DNA of 64,000 nt from Paracoccaceae bacterium (lineage in GTDB: Bacteria > Pseudomonadota > Alphaproteobacteria > Rhodobacterales > Rhodobacteraceae), in NCBI GenBank assembly GCA_003567315.1, contig PWZT01000028.1:1-64000 (forward strand). Direction: 5' to 3'. Within the stretch, counting starts at the first letter, position 1, and the number at the start of each line of letters is the position of its first letter. This document shows positions 20,035 to 29,654 of this stretch, piece after piece. The notes under the pieces were generated by a model. That model worked only from the letters and a program-made list of their open reading frames with translations. It had not been told where the DNA came from and did not search any database. Both the position numbers and the translations under genes were made by a program.

Positions 20035-22281
20035 ATGCCCCACAGACTCGAGACCGACAGCCGAAAGCTGCTGCGCCGCCTGCGCGACGAGATGTCCCTG
20101 TCCAATCCCGGGCAGGAGCGGCTGGACCGGATTACCACGATCATCGCCGAGGCGATGAGGGTGGAGGTGTGCTCGATCTATCTGTTTCGCGACCCCGACA
20201 CGCTGGAGCTTTGCGCGACCGAAGGGCTGAAGCCGGAGGCTGTGCACAAGACGAGGCTGCGTCTGGGCGAAGGGCTGGTGGGCAAGGTCGCGCGCACCTC
20301 CAAGCCCGTCAACAGCGCCGATGCGCCTGCCGAGCCCGGCTTTCGCTATATGGCCGAGACTGGCGAAGAGGTGTTCACCTCTTTCCTGGGCGTGCCGATC
20401 CAGCGCCTGGGCGAGCGGCTGGGCGTGCTGGTGGTGCAGGCCAAGGAACGGCGGCTATACTCGGAAGACGAGATTTACGGGCTCGAAGTGGTCGCGATGG
20501 TGCTCGCCGAGATGACCGAGCTGGGCGCTTTCATCGGCGAGGAGACGAGCTTCGCCGCGACCCACAAGCACCCGCTCATGGTGCGCGGCGTGACCGCGCA
20601 GGAGGGCGAGGCCGAGGGCGAGGTCTGGCTGCACGAGCCGCGCGTTGTGATCACCAATCTGGTCAATGATGACAGCGCCGCCGAATTGCAGCGGCTGGAA
20701 GATGCGGTCGCGGAGTTGCGGGTTTCGGTCGATCAGCTTCTGGCCAATGCCGGTGGGCGCGACAAGGAGCAGCAGGAAGTCCTGCTCACCTACCGGATGT
20801 TTGCCAATTCGCGCGGCTGGCTCAAGCGGATGGAAGAGGATATCCGGCTTGGGCTCTCGGCCGAGGCCGCAGTGGAGAAGGAACAATCCGCCGCGCGCGC
20901 ACGGCTCGAGACTGTGCCCGATGCCTATTTGCGCGACCGGCTGCATGATCTCGATGACCTCTCGAACCGGCTGTTGCGCATTCTCACGGGTCAGGGCAAC
21001 GAGACCGGCGCCGAAATGCCCGAGCGGCCCATCCTTGTTGCGCGCAATATCGGGCCGGGGGAATTGCTCGATTACGGGCGCAAGCTGCGCGGGGTCGTGC
21101 TGGAGGAAGGCTCGGTCGGCAGCCATGCGACGATCGTGGCGCGCGCGCTCGCGATCCCGCTTCTGATCAATGTCCCGCGCATTTCGACCGAGGCGCTGAC
21201 GGGCGATCACATTCTGGTCGATGGCACCGAGGGTGTGGTGCATCTGCGCCCCGATGACAGCATCTCGGCGGCATTTCGCGACAAGATGGCGATGCAGGCC
21301 AAGGCGCAGGAGCGCTTCGCCAGCCTGCGCGACAAGCCCGCGCAGGCGCGCTGCGGCACGACCGTGAGCCTGAAGATGAATGCCGGGCTGATGGCCGATC
21401 TGCCCTCGCTGCCCTCGTCGGGGGCGGATGCGGTGGGGCTGTTCCGGACCGAGCTGCAGTTTCTGGCGCAGGACAAGATGCCCAAGCGCTCGGATCTGGT
21501 GGCCAATTACGCGCGCGTGCTGGATGCCGCGCAGGGCAAGCGCGTCTATTTCCGCACGCTCGATATCGGCTCGGACAAGGTCATGCCCTATATGAAGCGC
21601 CCCGATGAGCCAAACCCGGCGATGGGCTGGCGGGCGCTGCGCGTGGGGCTCGACAAGCCCGGGGTGCTCAGGATGCAACTTCAGGCGCTGATCCGCGCGG
21701 CCGATGGGCGGGCGCTGAGCGTGATGTTCCCCCTGGTCGCCACGATCAGCGAATTCACCCGCGCGCGCGACATGTTCCTGCGCGAGATCGAGCGCGAGCG
21801 GCGTTTGGGGCATGCGCTGCCCGAGAAGGTGGAAGTGGGCGCGATGCTGGAGACGCCCTCGCTCGCCTATGCGCCGCAAAGCTTCTTCGAGACAGTGGAT
21901 TTCCTCTCCATCGGGGGCAATGACCTCAAGCAGTTCTTCTTCGCGGCGGATCGCGAGAACGAGCTGGTCCGCAAGCGTTATGACACGCTCAATGTGAGCT
22001 TTCTGACCTTTCTGCAGGTGATCGTGGATCGCTGCCACGAGAGCAACACGCGGCTTTCGTTCTGCGGCGAGGATGCCGGGCGGCCCGTTGATGCGCTGGC
22101 GCTGGCGGGGATCGGGTTTCCGTCACTGTCGATGCGCCCGGCCTCGATCGGGCCAGTGAAATCCTTGATCCGCCGGGCCAATCTCAACGAGGTCTCGGAG
22201 CTGATCGCGCGCGTCCAGTCGCGTGGGCTGGAAAGCGCGCGGCCCGCGCTTCTGGATTACGTCGCCACGCTGGTGGAGTGA
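20035..22281 (+). CDS. ptsP: Phosphoenolpyruvate-protein phosphotransferase PtsP (EI-Ntr)
   Basis: EI-Ntr starts the nitrogen-linked phosphotransferase relay by moving phosphate from PEP to NPr. The 748-residue protein has an N-terminal GAF domain (about 15-165; LRLGEGLVGKVARTSKPVN), the phosphohistidine swivel domain with His364 in GSVGSHATIVARALAIPLLI, and the C-terminal PEP-binding barrel (GLFRTELQFL, FRTLDIGSDKVMPY, LSFCGEDAGRPVDAL with the catalytic Cys). It is complete. The GAF domain may sense glutamine or 2-oxoglutarate, as in enterics. It lies close behind lysC, an arrangement seen in related genomes. Confidence 0.96.
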   Translation: MPHRLETDSRKLLRRLRDEMSLSNPGQERLDRITTIIAEAMRVEVCSIYLFRDPDTLELCATEGLKPEAVHKTRLRLGEGLVGKVARTSKPVNSADAPAEPGFRYMAETGEEVFTSFLGVPIQRLGERLGVLVVQAKERRLYSEDEIYGLEVVAMVLAEMTELGAFIGEETSFAATHKHPLMVRGVTAQEGEAEGEVWLHEPRVVITNLVNDDSAAELQRLEDAVAELRVSVDQLLANAGGRDKEQQEVLLTYRMFANSRGWLKRMEEDIRLGLSAEAAVEKEQSAARARLETVPDAYLRDRLHDLDDLSNRLLRILTGQGNETGAEMPERPILVARNIGPGELLDYGRKLRGVVLEEGSVGSHATIVARALAIPLLINVPRISTEALTGDHILVDGTEGVVHLRPDDSISAAFRDKMAMQAKAQERFASLRDKPAQARCGTTVSLKMNAGLMADLPSLPSSGADAVGLFRTELQFLAQDKMPKRSDLVANYARVLDAAQGKRVYFRTLDIGSDKVMPYMKRPDEPNPAMGWRALRVGLDKPGVLRMQLQALIRAADGRALSVMFPLVATISEFTRARDMFLREIERERRLGHALPEKVEVGAMLETPSLAYAPQSFFETVDFLSIGGNDLKQFFFAADRENELVRKRYDTLNVSFLTFLQVIVDRCHESNTRLSFCGEDAGRPVDALALAGIGFPSLSMRPASIGPVKSLIRRANLNEVSELIARVQSRGLESARPALLDYVATLVE

Positions 22282-22323
22282 TACTGGCACCGCCCTCTCC
22301 CCTTGCATCGCACCCAAATCCGT

Positions 22324-22397
22324 CCTTGCCGCAGGCAAGGGCAGCGCCCTCGGGGCGTGCAGGGGCGGGTGGGTGGGTGCGGCCCGAGGGCGCTTTT
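22324..22397. terminator. Hairpins between convergent ptsP and GNAT gene
   Basis: Two inverted repeats: CCTTGCC-GCA-GGCAAGG (22324-22340) and a long-range 11-bp stem GCGCCCTCGGG (22344-22354) with CCCGAGGGCGC (22383-22393) followed by TTTT. The second ends in a short T run, so it may terminate ptsP transcription, although its loop is long. Confidence 0.5.
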
Positions 22398-22420
22398 GCG
22401 GGGCGAAGCTGCCAAACGGA

Positions 22421-22918
22421 TCAGCCGGAAACCTCTTGCGGCACGGCTTTCGTGACTGCACCGCCCACCCCATCCCAAGCGCCAGGCACGAGCGCCAGGC
22501 CGAGCACGCGCGCGGGGTTCGTGGGCGGCGGCATCTCCACCCCCTCGCATAGGGCAAAGCCGAAGCGGCTGTAATAGGGCGCGTCACCCACCAAGAGCAC
22601 GCGCGCCCAGCCACCCGCACGCGCACGCGCGAGGCTTTCGCGGATCAGCCAGCCACCCAGCCCCTCGCCCTGATGCGTGGGATGCACCGCAATCGGCCCC
22701 AGAAGCAGGGCGTCACGGCCGCCCACCTGCACGGGCCAGTAGCGGATCGCCGCCGCCAGCCCGTTCTCGTCGCGCAGGGTCAGACACAGCGCCGCCACAG
22801 GGGGCACATCATCGCGCAGCCGGTAGGAGGACAGCGCTTCGCGCCCGGGCGCGAAGCACAAATCGAAAAGCGCCTCGACCTCCCACCAGTCGGCCGGTGT
22901 TTCCTGTGTTATCTGCAT
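22421..22918 (-). CDS. GNAT-family N-acetyltransferase (YhbS-like)
   Basis: A 165-residue acyl-CoA-dependent acetyltransferase. The acetyl-CoA pyrophosphate loop is clear: LLLGPIAVHPTHQGEGLGGWLIRESLARAR (Q/R-x-x-G-x-G/A form QGEGLG), followed by VLLVGDAPYYSRFGFALCEGVEMPPPTNP, the C-terminal signature of YhbS-like proteins. The substrate is unknown. It is divergent from the flavin reductase-like gene with 80 bp between starts. Confidence 0.88.
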   Translation of the reverse strand: MQITQETPADWWEVEALFDLCFAPGREALSSYRLRDDVPPVAALCLTLRDENGLAAAIRYWPVQVGGRDALLLGPIAVHPTHQGEGLGGWLIRESLARARAGGWARVLLVGDAPYYSRFGFALCEGVEMPPPTNPARVLGLALVPGAWDGVGGAVTKAVPQEVSG

Positions 22919-22998
22919 GCTCGGCCCGCGCGGATCTGTGCTGGCAGCGCCCGTAGCATGACGCTAGGGTGCGCGCAAACATAACGGAGAAGCCTCGC

Positions 22999-23604
22999 AT
23001 GTTCTACGAGCCCCGGCACGGCCACGGCCTGCCGCATAACCCGTTCAACGCCATCGTGACCCCCCGGCCCATTGGCTGGATTTCCACGCGTGGCGCGGAT
23101 GGGCAGGACAATCTCGCACCCTATTCCTTCTTCAACGCCGTGGCCTATGTGCCGCCGCAGGTGATGTTCGCCTCGACCAGCGCCAAGCCGGATCGCGATG
23201 GCACCAAGGATTCGGTCGCCAATATCCGCGAGACCGGCGTGTTCTGCGTCAATATCGTGGAATATTCGGCGCGCGATGCGATGAATGCCACCTCGGGGCC
23301 CTGGCCGCGCGAGGTCGATGAGTTCAGCCATGCCGAGCTTGCGCGCGCGGATTGCCGGATGATCGAGGCCGCGCGCGTGGCGCAGGCGCCTGCGGCGCTG
23401 GAATGCCGCATGACCGAGATCGTCACACTGAAAGGGGACGCCAATTTCCTCGTGCTGGGCGAGGTGGTGGGCGTGCATATGCGCGCGGATTGTCTGGTGG
23501 ACGGCCGCTTCGACATCACGCGGTTTCAGCCGCTCGCGCGCTGCGGCTATCGCGATTACGCAACCGTGCGCGAGGTGTTCAGCCTCAAGCGGCCGGGCGA
23601 ATAG
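22999..23604 (+). CDS. Flavin reductase-like (FMN-binding split-barrel) protein
   Basis: The 201-residue protein matches the flavin reductase/DIM6-NTAB domain: NPFNAIVTPRPIGWISTRGADG, NLAPYSFFNAVAYVPPQVMF, DSVANIRETGVFCVNIVEY, then EIVTLKGDANFLVLGEVVGVHM. Such proteins bind FMN; some reduce flavin for partner monooxygenases, others have no known role. No oxygenase partner is nearby. ATG 22999 is preferred over an in-frame ATG at 22969 because the family's N-terminus starts MFYEPRHGHGL and AACGGAGAAG lies upstream. Confidence 0.88.
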   Translation: MFYEPRHGHGLPHNPFNAIVTPRPIGWISTRGADGQDNLAPYSFFNAVAYVPPQVMFASTSAKPDRDGTKDSVANIRETGVFCVNIVEYSARDAMNATSGPWPREVDEFSHAELARADCRMIEAARVAQAPAALECRMTEIVTLKGDANFLVLGEVVGVHMRADCLVDGRFDITRFQPLARCGYRDYATVREVFSLKRPGE

Positions 23605-23622
23605 GCCCGGCGGCGTCGCGCG

Positions 23623-24366
23623 TCACTCGGCGGCCGACGGGGTGGACTGATCGCTTTCGGCCTCACTCGCGGCCTTGCGCGGCTTGCGGGGGGCGCGCTT
23701 GGGCTTTGCAGGCGCATCGCCAGAGCCATCCTCCGCCGTCTCGGCCTTCTTCGCACGTGGCTTGCGGCGATTGGCGGGCTTTGCCGGTGCCTCGGCCTCG
23801 GGCGCGGGGTCAGCTTGGCTTCTCTGGCTCTCGGGGGTCTCGACCAGCCCGGACTCCTGCCCGCCCTGTTCGCCCATATCCTGCACGGTAAAGGCGCTCG
23901 CATCGTGGCTGTCGCGGCCCGCGCCATTCACCTGGGGCTGGCTGGGCTGCGCATCGCTTTCCCTTGCAGGGCCGCGCTGGTCGTCGCGGCGGTTCTGATG
24001 CTGCTGGTTGTGATGCTGCTGATTGCGATTGTCGGAACCGTTATTGTTGCGCCGGTCGTCCTGCGCGTTGCGGTTGCGCTCTTCCTGCTGCTGGCGCCGG
24101 GCTTCCTGTTCGGCCTGCTGCTCGCGCTGCGCCTGCGCCAGCATGCGTGTGTAATGCTCGGCATGCTGCTGGAAATTCTCCGCCGCGACCCGGTCATTGG
24201 ACAATTGCGCGTCGCGGGCGAGCACCTGATATTTATCGATGATCTGCTGCGGCGTGCCGCGCACCTTGCCCTCGGGGCCGGAGCTGTCGAACACGCGGTT
24301 TACGATATTGCCAAGCGTTTTCGGGCGGTTCGATTTCGAACGCGAACGTTTGTTGGGTGATCTCAT
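23623..24366 (-). CDS. DUF4167 protein (basic N-terminus, Gln/Asn-rich middle)
   Basis: The 247-residue product starts MRSPNKRSRSKSNRPKTLGNIVNRVFDSSGPEGKVRGTPQQII, the conserved DUF4167 domain (to about 85), with YQVLARDAQLSNDRVAAENFQQHAEHYTRML. The middle is rich in Gln, Asn, Arg and Asp (about 90-160) and the end is a Lys/Arg/Pro/Ala-rich tail, so most of the protein is probably disordered and could bind RNA or DNA. The family is alphaproteobacterial and of unknown role. It is downstream of prmC on the same strand, 224 bp away. Confidence 0.9.
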   Translation of the reverse strand: MRSPNKRSRSKSNRPKTLGNIVNRVFDSSGPEGKVRGTPQQIIDKYQVLARDAQLSNDRVAAENFQQHAEHYTRMLAQAQREQQAEQEARRQQQEERNRNAQDDRRNNNGSDNRNQQHHNQQHQNRRDDQRGPARESDAQPSQPQVNGAGRDSHDASAFTVQDMGEQGGQESGLVETPESQRSQADPAPEAEAPAKPANRRKPRAKKAETAEDGSGDAPAKPKRAPRKPRKAASEAESDQSTPSAAE

Positions 24367-24590
24367 GCGTAACTGATTCCTGCCTATATTGGCACGCTGT
24401 GCAGCGCTTCGGTCTTGGCGGCCAAGCGCCGATCCGGACTGCGAATTGGGAGCGTTTTTTGGCGCGGCGGCTCCGTGTTGGCCGCTGCCTGATAGCTGAG
24501 ATGGCATGCTTGAGAGCGCAAGGCAAGCCCAATGCTGCGAAAATCTCCATTCTGTGCGGTTTTTGGCGGATTTGTCATGGCACGGGGCGC

Positions 24591-25433
24591 TCAGCGGGCC
24601 TGCGCGACCACCACCCGGCCGCGCCCGGTCAGATCGGGCAGGATGCGTGGATCATGCAAGCCCGCATCCGACATCAGCGAAGCCACCTCGGGCCCCTGCC
24701 CCAGCCCGATCTCGACCATCAGCCAGCCATTGGGGCGCAGATACGTTGCTGTCTGCGCAGTAATCGCACGATAGGCCGCAAGCCCTGTGCCATCGCACGC
24801 GGCGGGCACGAGCGCCATGCGCGGCTCCCACAGCCGCGTGTCGAGGGCGAGCGTGTCATGGTCAGGCGCGGCGATATAGGGGGGGTTGGCAACGATCAGA
24901 TCGAACTGGCCCGCGACCTCCGCGAACCAGTCGGAGCACTGAAATGCCGCACGCGCTTCGAGCCCGAGCGCGGAGGCGTTCTTCCGCGCGACCTCCAGCG
25001 CGGCGGCGGAGAGATCGACGCCGAGCCCCGTGGCCTGCGGGCGCTCTGCCAGAAGCGTGAGCAGGATCGCGCCGCTGCCGGTGCCGAGGTCGAGAAGGCG
25101 CGAAAAGGGCTGCGCGAGGGCGGCCTCAATCAGGGTTTCGGTCTCGGGGCGCGGGTCGAGCACATCGGGGGTGACATGAAAGCGCCGGCCCCAGAACAGC
25201 CGCGCGCCGGTGATCTGGGCAACAGGCTGGTGGCGGGCGCGCGCGGCGATGGCCGCGCGAAAGCGCGTGATCTGCGCAACGCTCATCTGGTCGTGCAGCG
25301 CCAGTGTCAGGCGGTCAGGCGCGAGGTCCAACGCATGCGCCAACAACCAGCGCGCATCGCGGGGGGCGCCCTCGATCCCGGCGGCGCGCAGTTGCGCGAT
25401 GCCCTCGGCGAGCAGGGCCTGCGCCTGCATCAT
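24591..25433 (-). CDS. prmC: Peptide-chain-release-factor glutamine methyltransferase
   Basis: PrmC methylates the GGQ glutamine of release factors. The 280-residue protein has the N-terminal substrate-binding helical domain (about 1-80), the SAM motif [36 protein letters not shown], and the catalytic NPPY motif in [15 protein letters not shown]. The stop/start overlap with prfA is 4 nt (ATGA), so enzyme and substrate are translationally coupled. Confidence 0.96.
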   Translation of the reverse strand: MMQAQALLAEGIAQLRAAGIEGAPRDARWLLAHALDLAPDRLTLALHDQMSVAQITRFRAAIAARARHQPVAQITGARLFWGRRFHVTPDVLDPRPETETLIEAALAQPFSRLLDLGTGSGAILLTLLAERPQATGLGVDLSAAALEVARKNASALGLEARAAFQCSDWFAEVAGQFDLIVANPPYIAAPDHDTLALDTRLWEPRMALVPAACDGTGLAAYRAITAQTATYLRPNGWLMVEIGLGQGPEVASLMSDAGLHDPRILPDLTGRGRVVVAQAR

Positions 25434-26485
25434 GCCTCCATTTCGGCCAGACGCGCGGCCTGATCGGCGGCGATCAGCGCGTCGATCACCTCGTCGAGAT
25501 CGCCCTGCATCACCGCCTCGAGCTTGTAGAGCGTGAGGTTGATGCGGTGATCGGTCATGCGGCCTTGCGGGAAATTATAGGTGCGGATGCGCTCGGAGCG
25601 GTCGCCCGATCCCACCTGCGCGCGGCGCGTATCCGCGCGGGCCTCGGCGGCGCGCTGGCGCTCCATGTCAAAGAGTTTTGCGCGCAGCACCTGCATCGCG
25701 ATGGCGCGGTTCTGGTGCTGGGATTTCTCCGAGGAGGTGACGACGATGCCGGACGGGATATGGGTCAGGCGCACGGCCGAATCGGTGGTGTTCACATGCT
25801 GCCCGCCCGCGCCCGAAGCGCGCATCGTGTCGATGCGGATGTCCTGCGCGGGGATGTCGATATCGACCTCCTCGGCCTCGGGCAGCACGGCGACCGTGGC
25901 CGCGGAGGTATGGATGCGCCCACCCGATTCGGTGACCGGCACGCGCTGGACGCGGTGCACCCCGGATTCGAATTTGAGCCGCGCAAAGACCCCCTCGCCC
26001 GCGATCCGCATGACCGCCTCGCGCAGGCCGCCAAGCTCGGTTTCCGACAGGCTGACCATCTGCACCTGCCAGCCGCGACTTTCGGCATACCGCTGGTACA
26101 TGCGCAGAAGATCGGCAGCGAAAAGGCTCGCTTCCTCACCGCCCGTGCCGGGGCGCAATTCGATCAGCGCGGGGCGCGCATCGGCGGCGTCGCGCGGCAG
26201 AAGGGCCAGGCGCAGGGCTTGCTCCAGCTCCGGCAGCGCCTGCTCGAGCCGCGCGAGTTCTTCCTCTGCCAACGCGCGCATCTCCGGATCGTCGCGCAGC
26301 GCAAGCGCCTCTTCGCGATCCGCGAGCGCCTGCTGATAGGCAGTGATCTGCGCAACGACGGGCTTGAGTTCGGCATATTCACGGGTCAGCGCAGCGATCT
26401 CATCCGAGGCCACGCCCTCCATCAGCCGCGCTTCGACGAAGCCGAACCGGCGGGTGATCTGATCGAGCGTGTCCGAGGCAAACAT
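25430..26485 (-). CDS. prfA: Peptide chain release factor 1
   Basis: RF1 recognises UAA and UAG stop codons and triggers peptide release. The 351-residue product contains the GGQ motif ([25 protein letters not shown]), the domain-2 stop-recognition region ([28 protein letters not shown]) and the C-terminal [26 protein letters not shown]. Start ATG 26485 ([14 protein letters not shown]) is chosen over a longer in-frame extension that would add 12 unlikely residues. Confidence 0.97.
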   Translation of the reverse strand: MFASDTLDQITRRFGFVEARLMEGVASDEIAALTREYAELKPVVAQITAYQQALADREEALALRDDPEMRALAEEELARLEQALPELEQALRLALLPRDAADARPALIELRPGTGGEEASLFAADLLRMYQRYAESRGWQVQMVSLSETELGGLREAVMRIAGEGVFARLKFESGVHRVQRVPVTESGGRIHTSAATVAVLPEAEEVDIDIPAQDIRIDTMRASGAGGQHVNTTDSAVRLTHIPSGIVVTSSEKSQHQNRAIAMQVLRAKLFDMERQRAAEARADTRRAQVGSGDRSERIRTYNFPQGRMTDHRINLTLYKLEAVMQGDLDEVIDALIAADQAARLAEMEA

Positions 26486-26637
26486 GCGCGCTGTGATGGC
26501 GAAAGCCGCGCGCCCGGTCAAGGCCGTATGCGGCCATGCGACCTGTTCGCTCGGCGCAGCGCTGGACGGCAGGCGGCAGAGGAATTACAACATGCAACAA
26601 AGGCCATTGCGGCCGTTGATTTCAGATTCGGGACCTC

Positions 26638-27951
26638 ATGGGCGATTTCGCCGCGTATCTTGATACGGCTTTCTGGGTCAGTGCCGGGGCAATCCTTCTG
26701 TTGCTGGTCATCTCGGGGCTCTTTTCGGGCTCGGAAACCGCGCTGACTGCCTCGAGCCGGGGCAAGCTGAAAGCACAGGCCGACAAGGGCGAGACCGGCG
26801 CGCAGCGCGCGCTCACGCTGACTGATGACAGTGAGCGCATGATCGGCGCGATCCTGCTGGGCAACAACCTCGTCAATATCCTTGCGGCGTCGCTGGCCAC
26901 CGCGCTGTTCACGCGGCTTTTCGGCGATAGCGGGGTGGCGCTGGCCACGCTGGTCATGACGCTTCTGGTGCTGGTCTTTGCCGAGGTGCTGCCCAAGACC
27001 TATGCCATCTCCAACCCCGAACGCGCGGCGACGCGCGTGGCCCCGGCGCTGCGCTGGGTGGTGGCGATCTTCTCGCCAGTGGTGAGTGTGGTGCGCTTTA
27101 TCGTGCGTCGGGTGCTGGCCGTGTTCGGGGTGCGCATCGACCCTGACAGCAACATCCTGTCGGTGCATGAGGAAATCGCGGGCACGCTCGCGCTGGGGCA
27201 TTCCACGGGCTCGGTCGAGAAGGAGCATCGCGACCGGCTGATGGGCGCGCTCGATCTGTCGGAGCGCACGGTCGAGGAGATCATGCGCCATCGCAGCCAG
27301 ATCGAGACCGTCAACGCCGAGGATCCGATCGCGGACATCATCGCGCAATGCATCGCTTCGCCGCATTCGCGGCTGCCGATGTATCGCGACGAGCCCGAAA
27401 ACATCATCGGCATTCTCTATGCGCGCGATCTGGTGCGCGAGATGCACCGGCTGGTGCTGGAAGCCGGGGGCGATTATTCGGCGATCAGCGCGCTTGATCT
27501 GAATGCGCTCGCGCGCCCGCCCTATTTCGTGCCGGAGACCACGCCTCTCGATGAACAGATGCAGGAATTCCTGCGGCTGCGGCGGCATTTCGCGCTGGTG
27601 GTGGATGAATACGGCGCGCTGCATGGGCTGATCACGCTCGAGGATATTCTGGAAGAAATCGTGGGCGAGATCGAGGATGAATATGACACCGACCTCGCCC
27701 CGGAGATCGAGGTGAGCGAGGCGGGGGATGTGCAGGTCGATGGGGCGATGACCATTCGTGACCTCAACCGCGCGATGGATTGGAGCCTGCCGGATGAGGA
27801 AGCGGTGACAGTCGCCGGGCTGGTGATCCATGAGGCGCAGGCCATCCCGGAGGAGGGACAGGTGTTTTCCTTCCACGGTACGCGCTTCGAGATCGTGGCT
27901 CGCGACGGCAACCGGATCACCCGGCTGCGGCTGCGGCGGCGCGAGAGTTGA
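26638..27951 (+). CDS. CNNM/CorC-type membrane protein with CBS domains (hemolysin-family label)
   Basis: The 437-residue protein has a DUF21/CNNM transmembrane domain (about 15-195; LLLVISGLFSGSETALTASSRGKL, GNNLVNILAASLATALF), a CBS pair (about 210-335; RSQIETVNAEDPIADIIAQCI, EEFLRLRRHFALVVDEYGALHGLITLEDILEEIVGEIEDEYD-type segment) and a C-terminal CorC_HlyC domain (about 350-435). Such proteins are linked to magnesium/cobalt export; older 'hemolysin' labels are historical. Divergent from prfA. A dispersed-element copy follows its stop. Confidence 0.9.
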   Translation: MGDFAAYLDTAFWVSAGAILLLLVISGLFSGSETALTASSRGKLKAQADKGETGAQRALTLTDDSERMIGAILLGNNLVNILAASLATALFTRLFGDSGVALATLVMTLLVLVFAEVLPKTYAISNPERAATRVAPALRWVVAIFSPVVSVVRFIVRRVLAVFGVRIDPDSNILSVHEEIAGTLALGHSTGSVEKEHRDRLMGALDLSERTVEEIMRHRSQIETVNAEDPIADIIAQCIASPHSRLPMYRDEPENIIGILYARDLVREMHRLVLEAGGDYSAISALDLNALARPPYFVPETTPLDEQMQEFLRLRRHFALVVDEYGALHGLITLEDILEEIVGEIEDEYDTDLAPEIEVSEAGDVQVDGAMTIRDLNRAMDWSLPDEEAVTVAGLVIHEAQAIPEEGQVFSFHGTRFEIVARDGNRITRLRLRRRES

Positions 27952-27983
27952 GCGGCGCGGTGCCGGGTCTTGGCGGCAGATTT

Positions 27984-28005
27984 GAGTATTTTTGGCAAGA
28001 TGAAG
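27984..28005 (+). repeat. Dispersed 3'-end element, copy 3
   Basis: GAGTATTTTTGG then CAAGATGAAG, 32 bp after the stop of the CNNM/CorC-like gene and on the same strand. A weak hairpin (TGCCG...CGGCA, 27961-27978) lies just before it. The gap is convergent with the ABC ATPase gene. Confidence 0.85.
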
Positions 28006-28033
28006 CAGGGTTGGGCAGTTTTTTCCCAGTCGC

Positions 28034-28969
28034 TCAGGCGGCCTTGTCGGAGGTCAGGGCGAGGAAGACATCCTCGAGATCGGCCTCTTCGCTCGAGACA
28101 TCCACGATCTGCCCGCCTGCGCGTGTGACCGCCGCGAGAATCTCTCCCGCCGAGACCTTGCCGCGCCGATAAGTGATCGCGATATACCCGTCAGCGCGAT
28201 GTTCGAGTGTCACATCCTCGGGCAGGTCAAGCTGGCCCGGTGTGGTTTCGAGCTTGAGCAGCAAGGTTTTCGCATCGAGCCTGTCGAGCAGCGCCGAGGT
28301 CTTGTCGCGCACGACGACCGCGCCGTGATTGATGATGGCGACCTGGTCGCACATCTCCTGCGCTTCCTCGAGGTAATGCGTGGTGAGAATGATGGTCATG
28401 CCCTGCGCGTTGAGCTTGCGGACATTGGCCCAGAGCATCTGGCGCAGCTCGATATCGACGCCCGCAGTCGGCTCGTCAAGCACCAGAACCTGCGGGCGAT
28501 GCACCAGCGCCTTGCCCAGCAGCAGCCTGCGCCGCATCCCGCCCGAGAGCGTACGGGCATAGGCTTCGGCCTTGTCCGACAGTCCGATCAGATCGAGGAT
28601 CTCATCAGTGCGGCGCTGCGACTTCGGCACGCCATAAAGCCCCGCCTGCACCTCCAGCGCGCCGCGCGGGGTGAAGAAGGGGTCGATATTCAACTCCTGC
28701 GGCATGACCCCGATGGCGGCGCGGGACTGGCGTGGGTTGATATCCTGATCGAAGCCCCAGATCACCACGCGCCCTTCAGTCTTGGTCACAAGCCCCGCGA
28801 GAATGTTGATCAGCGTGGATTTCCCTGCCCCGTTGGGCCCCAGCAGCCCGAAGATGCTGCCTGCGGGAATGGTCAGATCGACGCCCGTGAGCGCAGCCTT
28901 GGGGGCAGAGCCCTTCTCGCCCGCATAGGTCTTGCGCAAGCCCGTGATCTCGATCGCGGTGTCGGTCAT
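28034..28969 (-). CDS. ABC transporter ATP-binding protein (CcmA/drug-type)
   Basis: A 311-residue ATPase with Walker A GPNGAGKSTLINILAG, signature LSGGMRRRLLLGKAL, Walker B VLVLDEPTAGVD and the switch His in ILTTHYLEEAQ. The C-terminal 80 residues (LLKLETTPGQLDLPEDVTLE...) are the extension of the ABC-2/multidrug exporter ATPases. The matching permease is not next to it: the neighbouring genes are a convergent CNNM/CorC-like protein and a divergent DUF805 gene. The partner must be elsewhere, so the substrate is unknown. Confidence 0.9.
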   Translation of the reverse strand: MTDTAIEITGLRKTYAGEKGSAPKAALTGVDLTIPAGSIFGLLGPNGAGKSTLINILAGLVTKTEGRVVIWGFDQDINPRQSRAAIGVMPQELNIDPFFTPRGALEVQAGLYGVPKSQRRTDEILDLIGLSDKAEAYARTLSGGMRRRLLLGKALVHRPQVLVLDEPTAGVDIELRQMLWANVRKLNAQGMTIILTTHYLEEAQEMCDQVAIINHGAVVVRDKTSALLDRLDAKTLLLKLETTPGQLDLPEDVTLEHRADGYIAITYRRGKVSAGEILAAVTRAGGQIVDVSSEEADLEDVFLALTSDKAA

Positions 28970-29115
28970 CGCCTGTTCTCCTCATTCGCGCCCGCGCCAT
29001 AGATAAGCGTTTGCGCGCGGATGAAAAGCCGATTGACAGTCGCGGGGTTGACCGGGGCGTTCAGGGATGATGAGGCTGTGGGGCGAAAACCAGGACAGAA
29101 CAGGAGGTTCAAGCG

Positions 29116-29580
29116 ATGGTCGAATTGCTGACGAGTTTCGAAGGGCGCATCCGGCGGGGTCAATACTGGCTGGGCCTTTTGATCATTGTCGTGGCGGCGC
29201 TTGTGCTTGGCGCGATTTTCGGCGCCCTGTTCGGTGACGGATTTTTCGGGCGGCTCTTGGTGCTGCTGATCACGCTGGGGCTGCTCTATCCGGCGCTGGC
29301 GCTGGGCACCAAGCGGCTGGCGGATCGGGGCCAGCCGCCGCTGCCGAAACTCGCGATCTTCTTTGTGCCGGGGGTGCTGCTGACCGTAATCGACGCCTTC
29401 CAGATCGGGTATCGCCCGGTGCAGGGCATTCCGGGGGCCGAGGGCGTGATCATGATGCCGGGCACGCCAAGCATGATTCTGGGCGTGATCGCGCTGGGTG
29501 TGGGGATCTGGGCGCTGATCGAGCTGGGTATTCTCAAGGGCGACCCGGAGGCAAATGCCTATGGCCCGCCGCCGGGCTGA
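29116..29580 (+). CDS. DUF805 membrane protein
   Basis: The 154-residue protein begins with the family's amphipathic segment MVELLTSFEGRIRRGQYWLGLLIIVVAALVLG and has further hydrophobic helices at about 45-65 (LLVLLITLGLLYPALALGTKRLADRG) and 115-140 (MILGVIALGVGIWALIELGIL). The AGGAGG at 29101 supports the start. Role unknown; DUF805 proteins are small inner-membrane proteins with three or four helices. It stands alone. Confidence 0.85.
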   Translation: MVELLTSFEGRIRRGQYWLGLLIIVVAALVLGAIFGALFGDGFFGRLLVLLITLGLLYPALALGTKRLADRGQPPLPKLAIFFVPGVLLTVIDAFQIGYRPVQGIPGAEGVIMMPGTPSMILGVIALGVGIWALIELGILKGDPEANAYGPPPG

Positions 29581-29654
29581 GCGCCTTGGCGCTTGCCCGA
29601 CCTGCGCGCGATCCTGTATGCTTGGCCAAACACCAGATGACAGAGGCGAGATGC

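Noticed and set aside
26518-27876. Long minus-strand open frame (452 codons) antisense to the CNNM/CorC-like gene
   Set aside because: Shadow frame with His/Arg/Gln-rich composition; the plus-strand gene has intact CBS and DUF21 motifs.
28034-29115. ABC exporter operon
   Set aside because: The ATPase lies beside a divergent DUF805 gene with its own ribosome site; DUF805 proteins are not ABC permeases, so I do not pair them.
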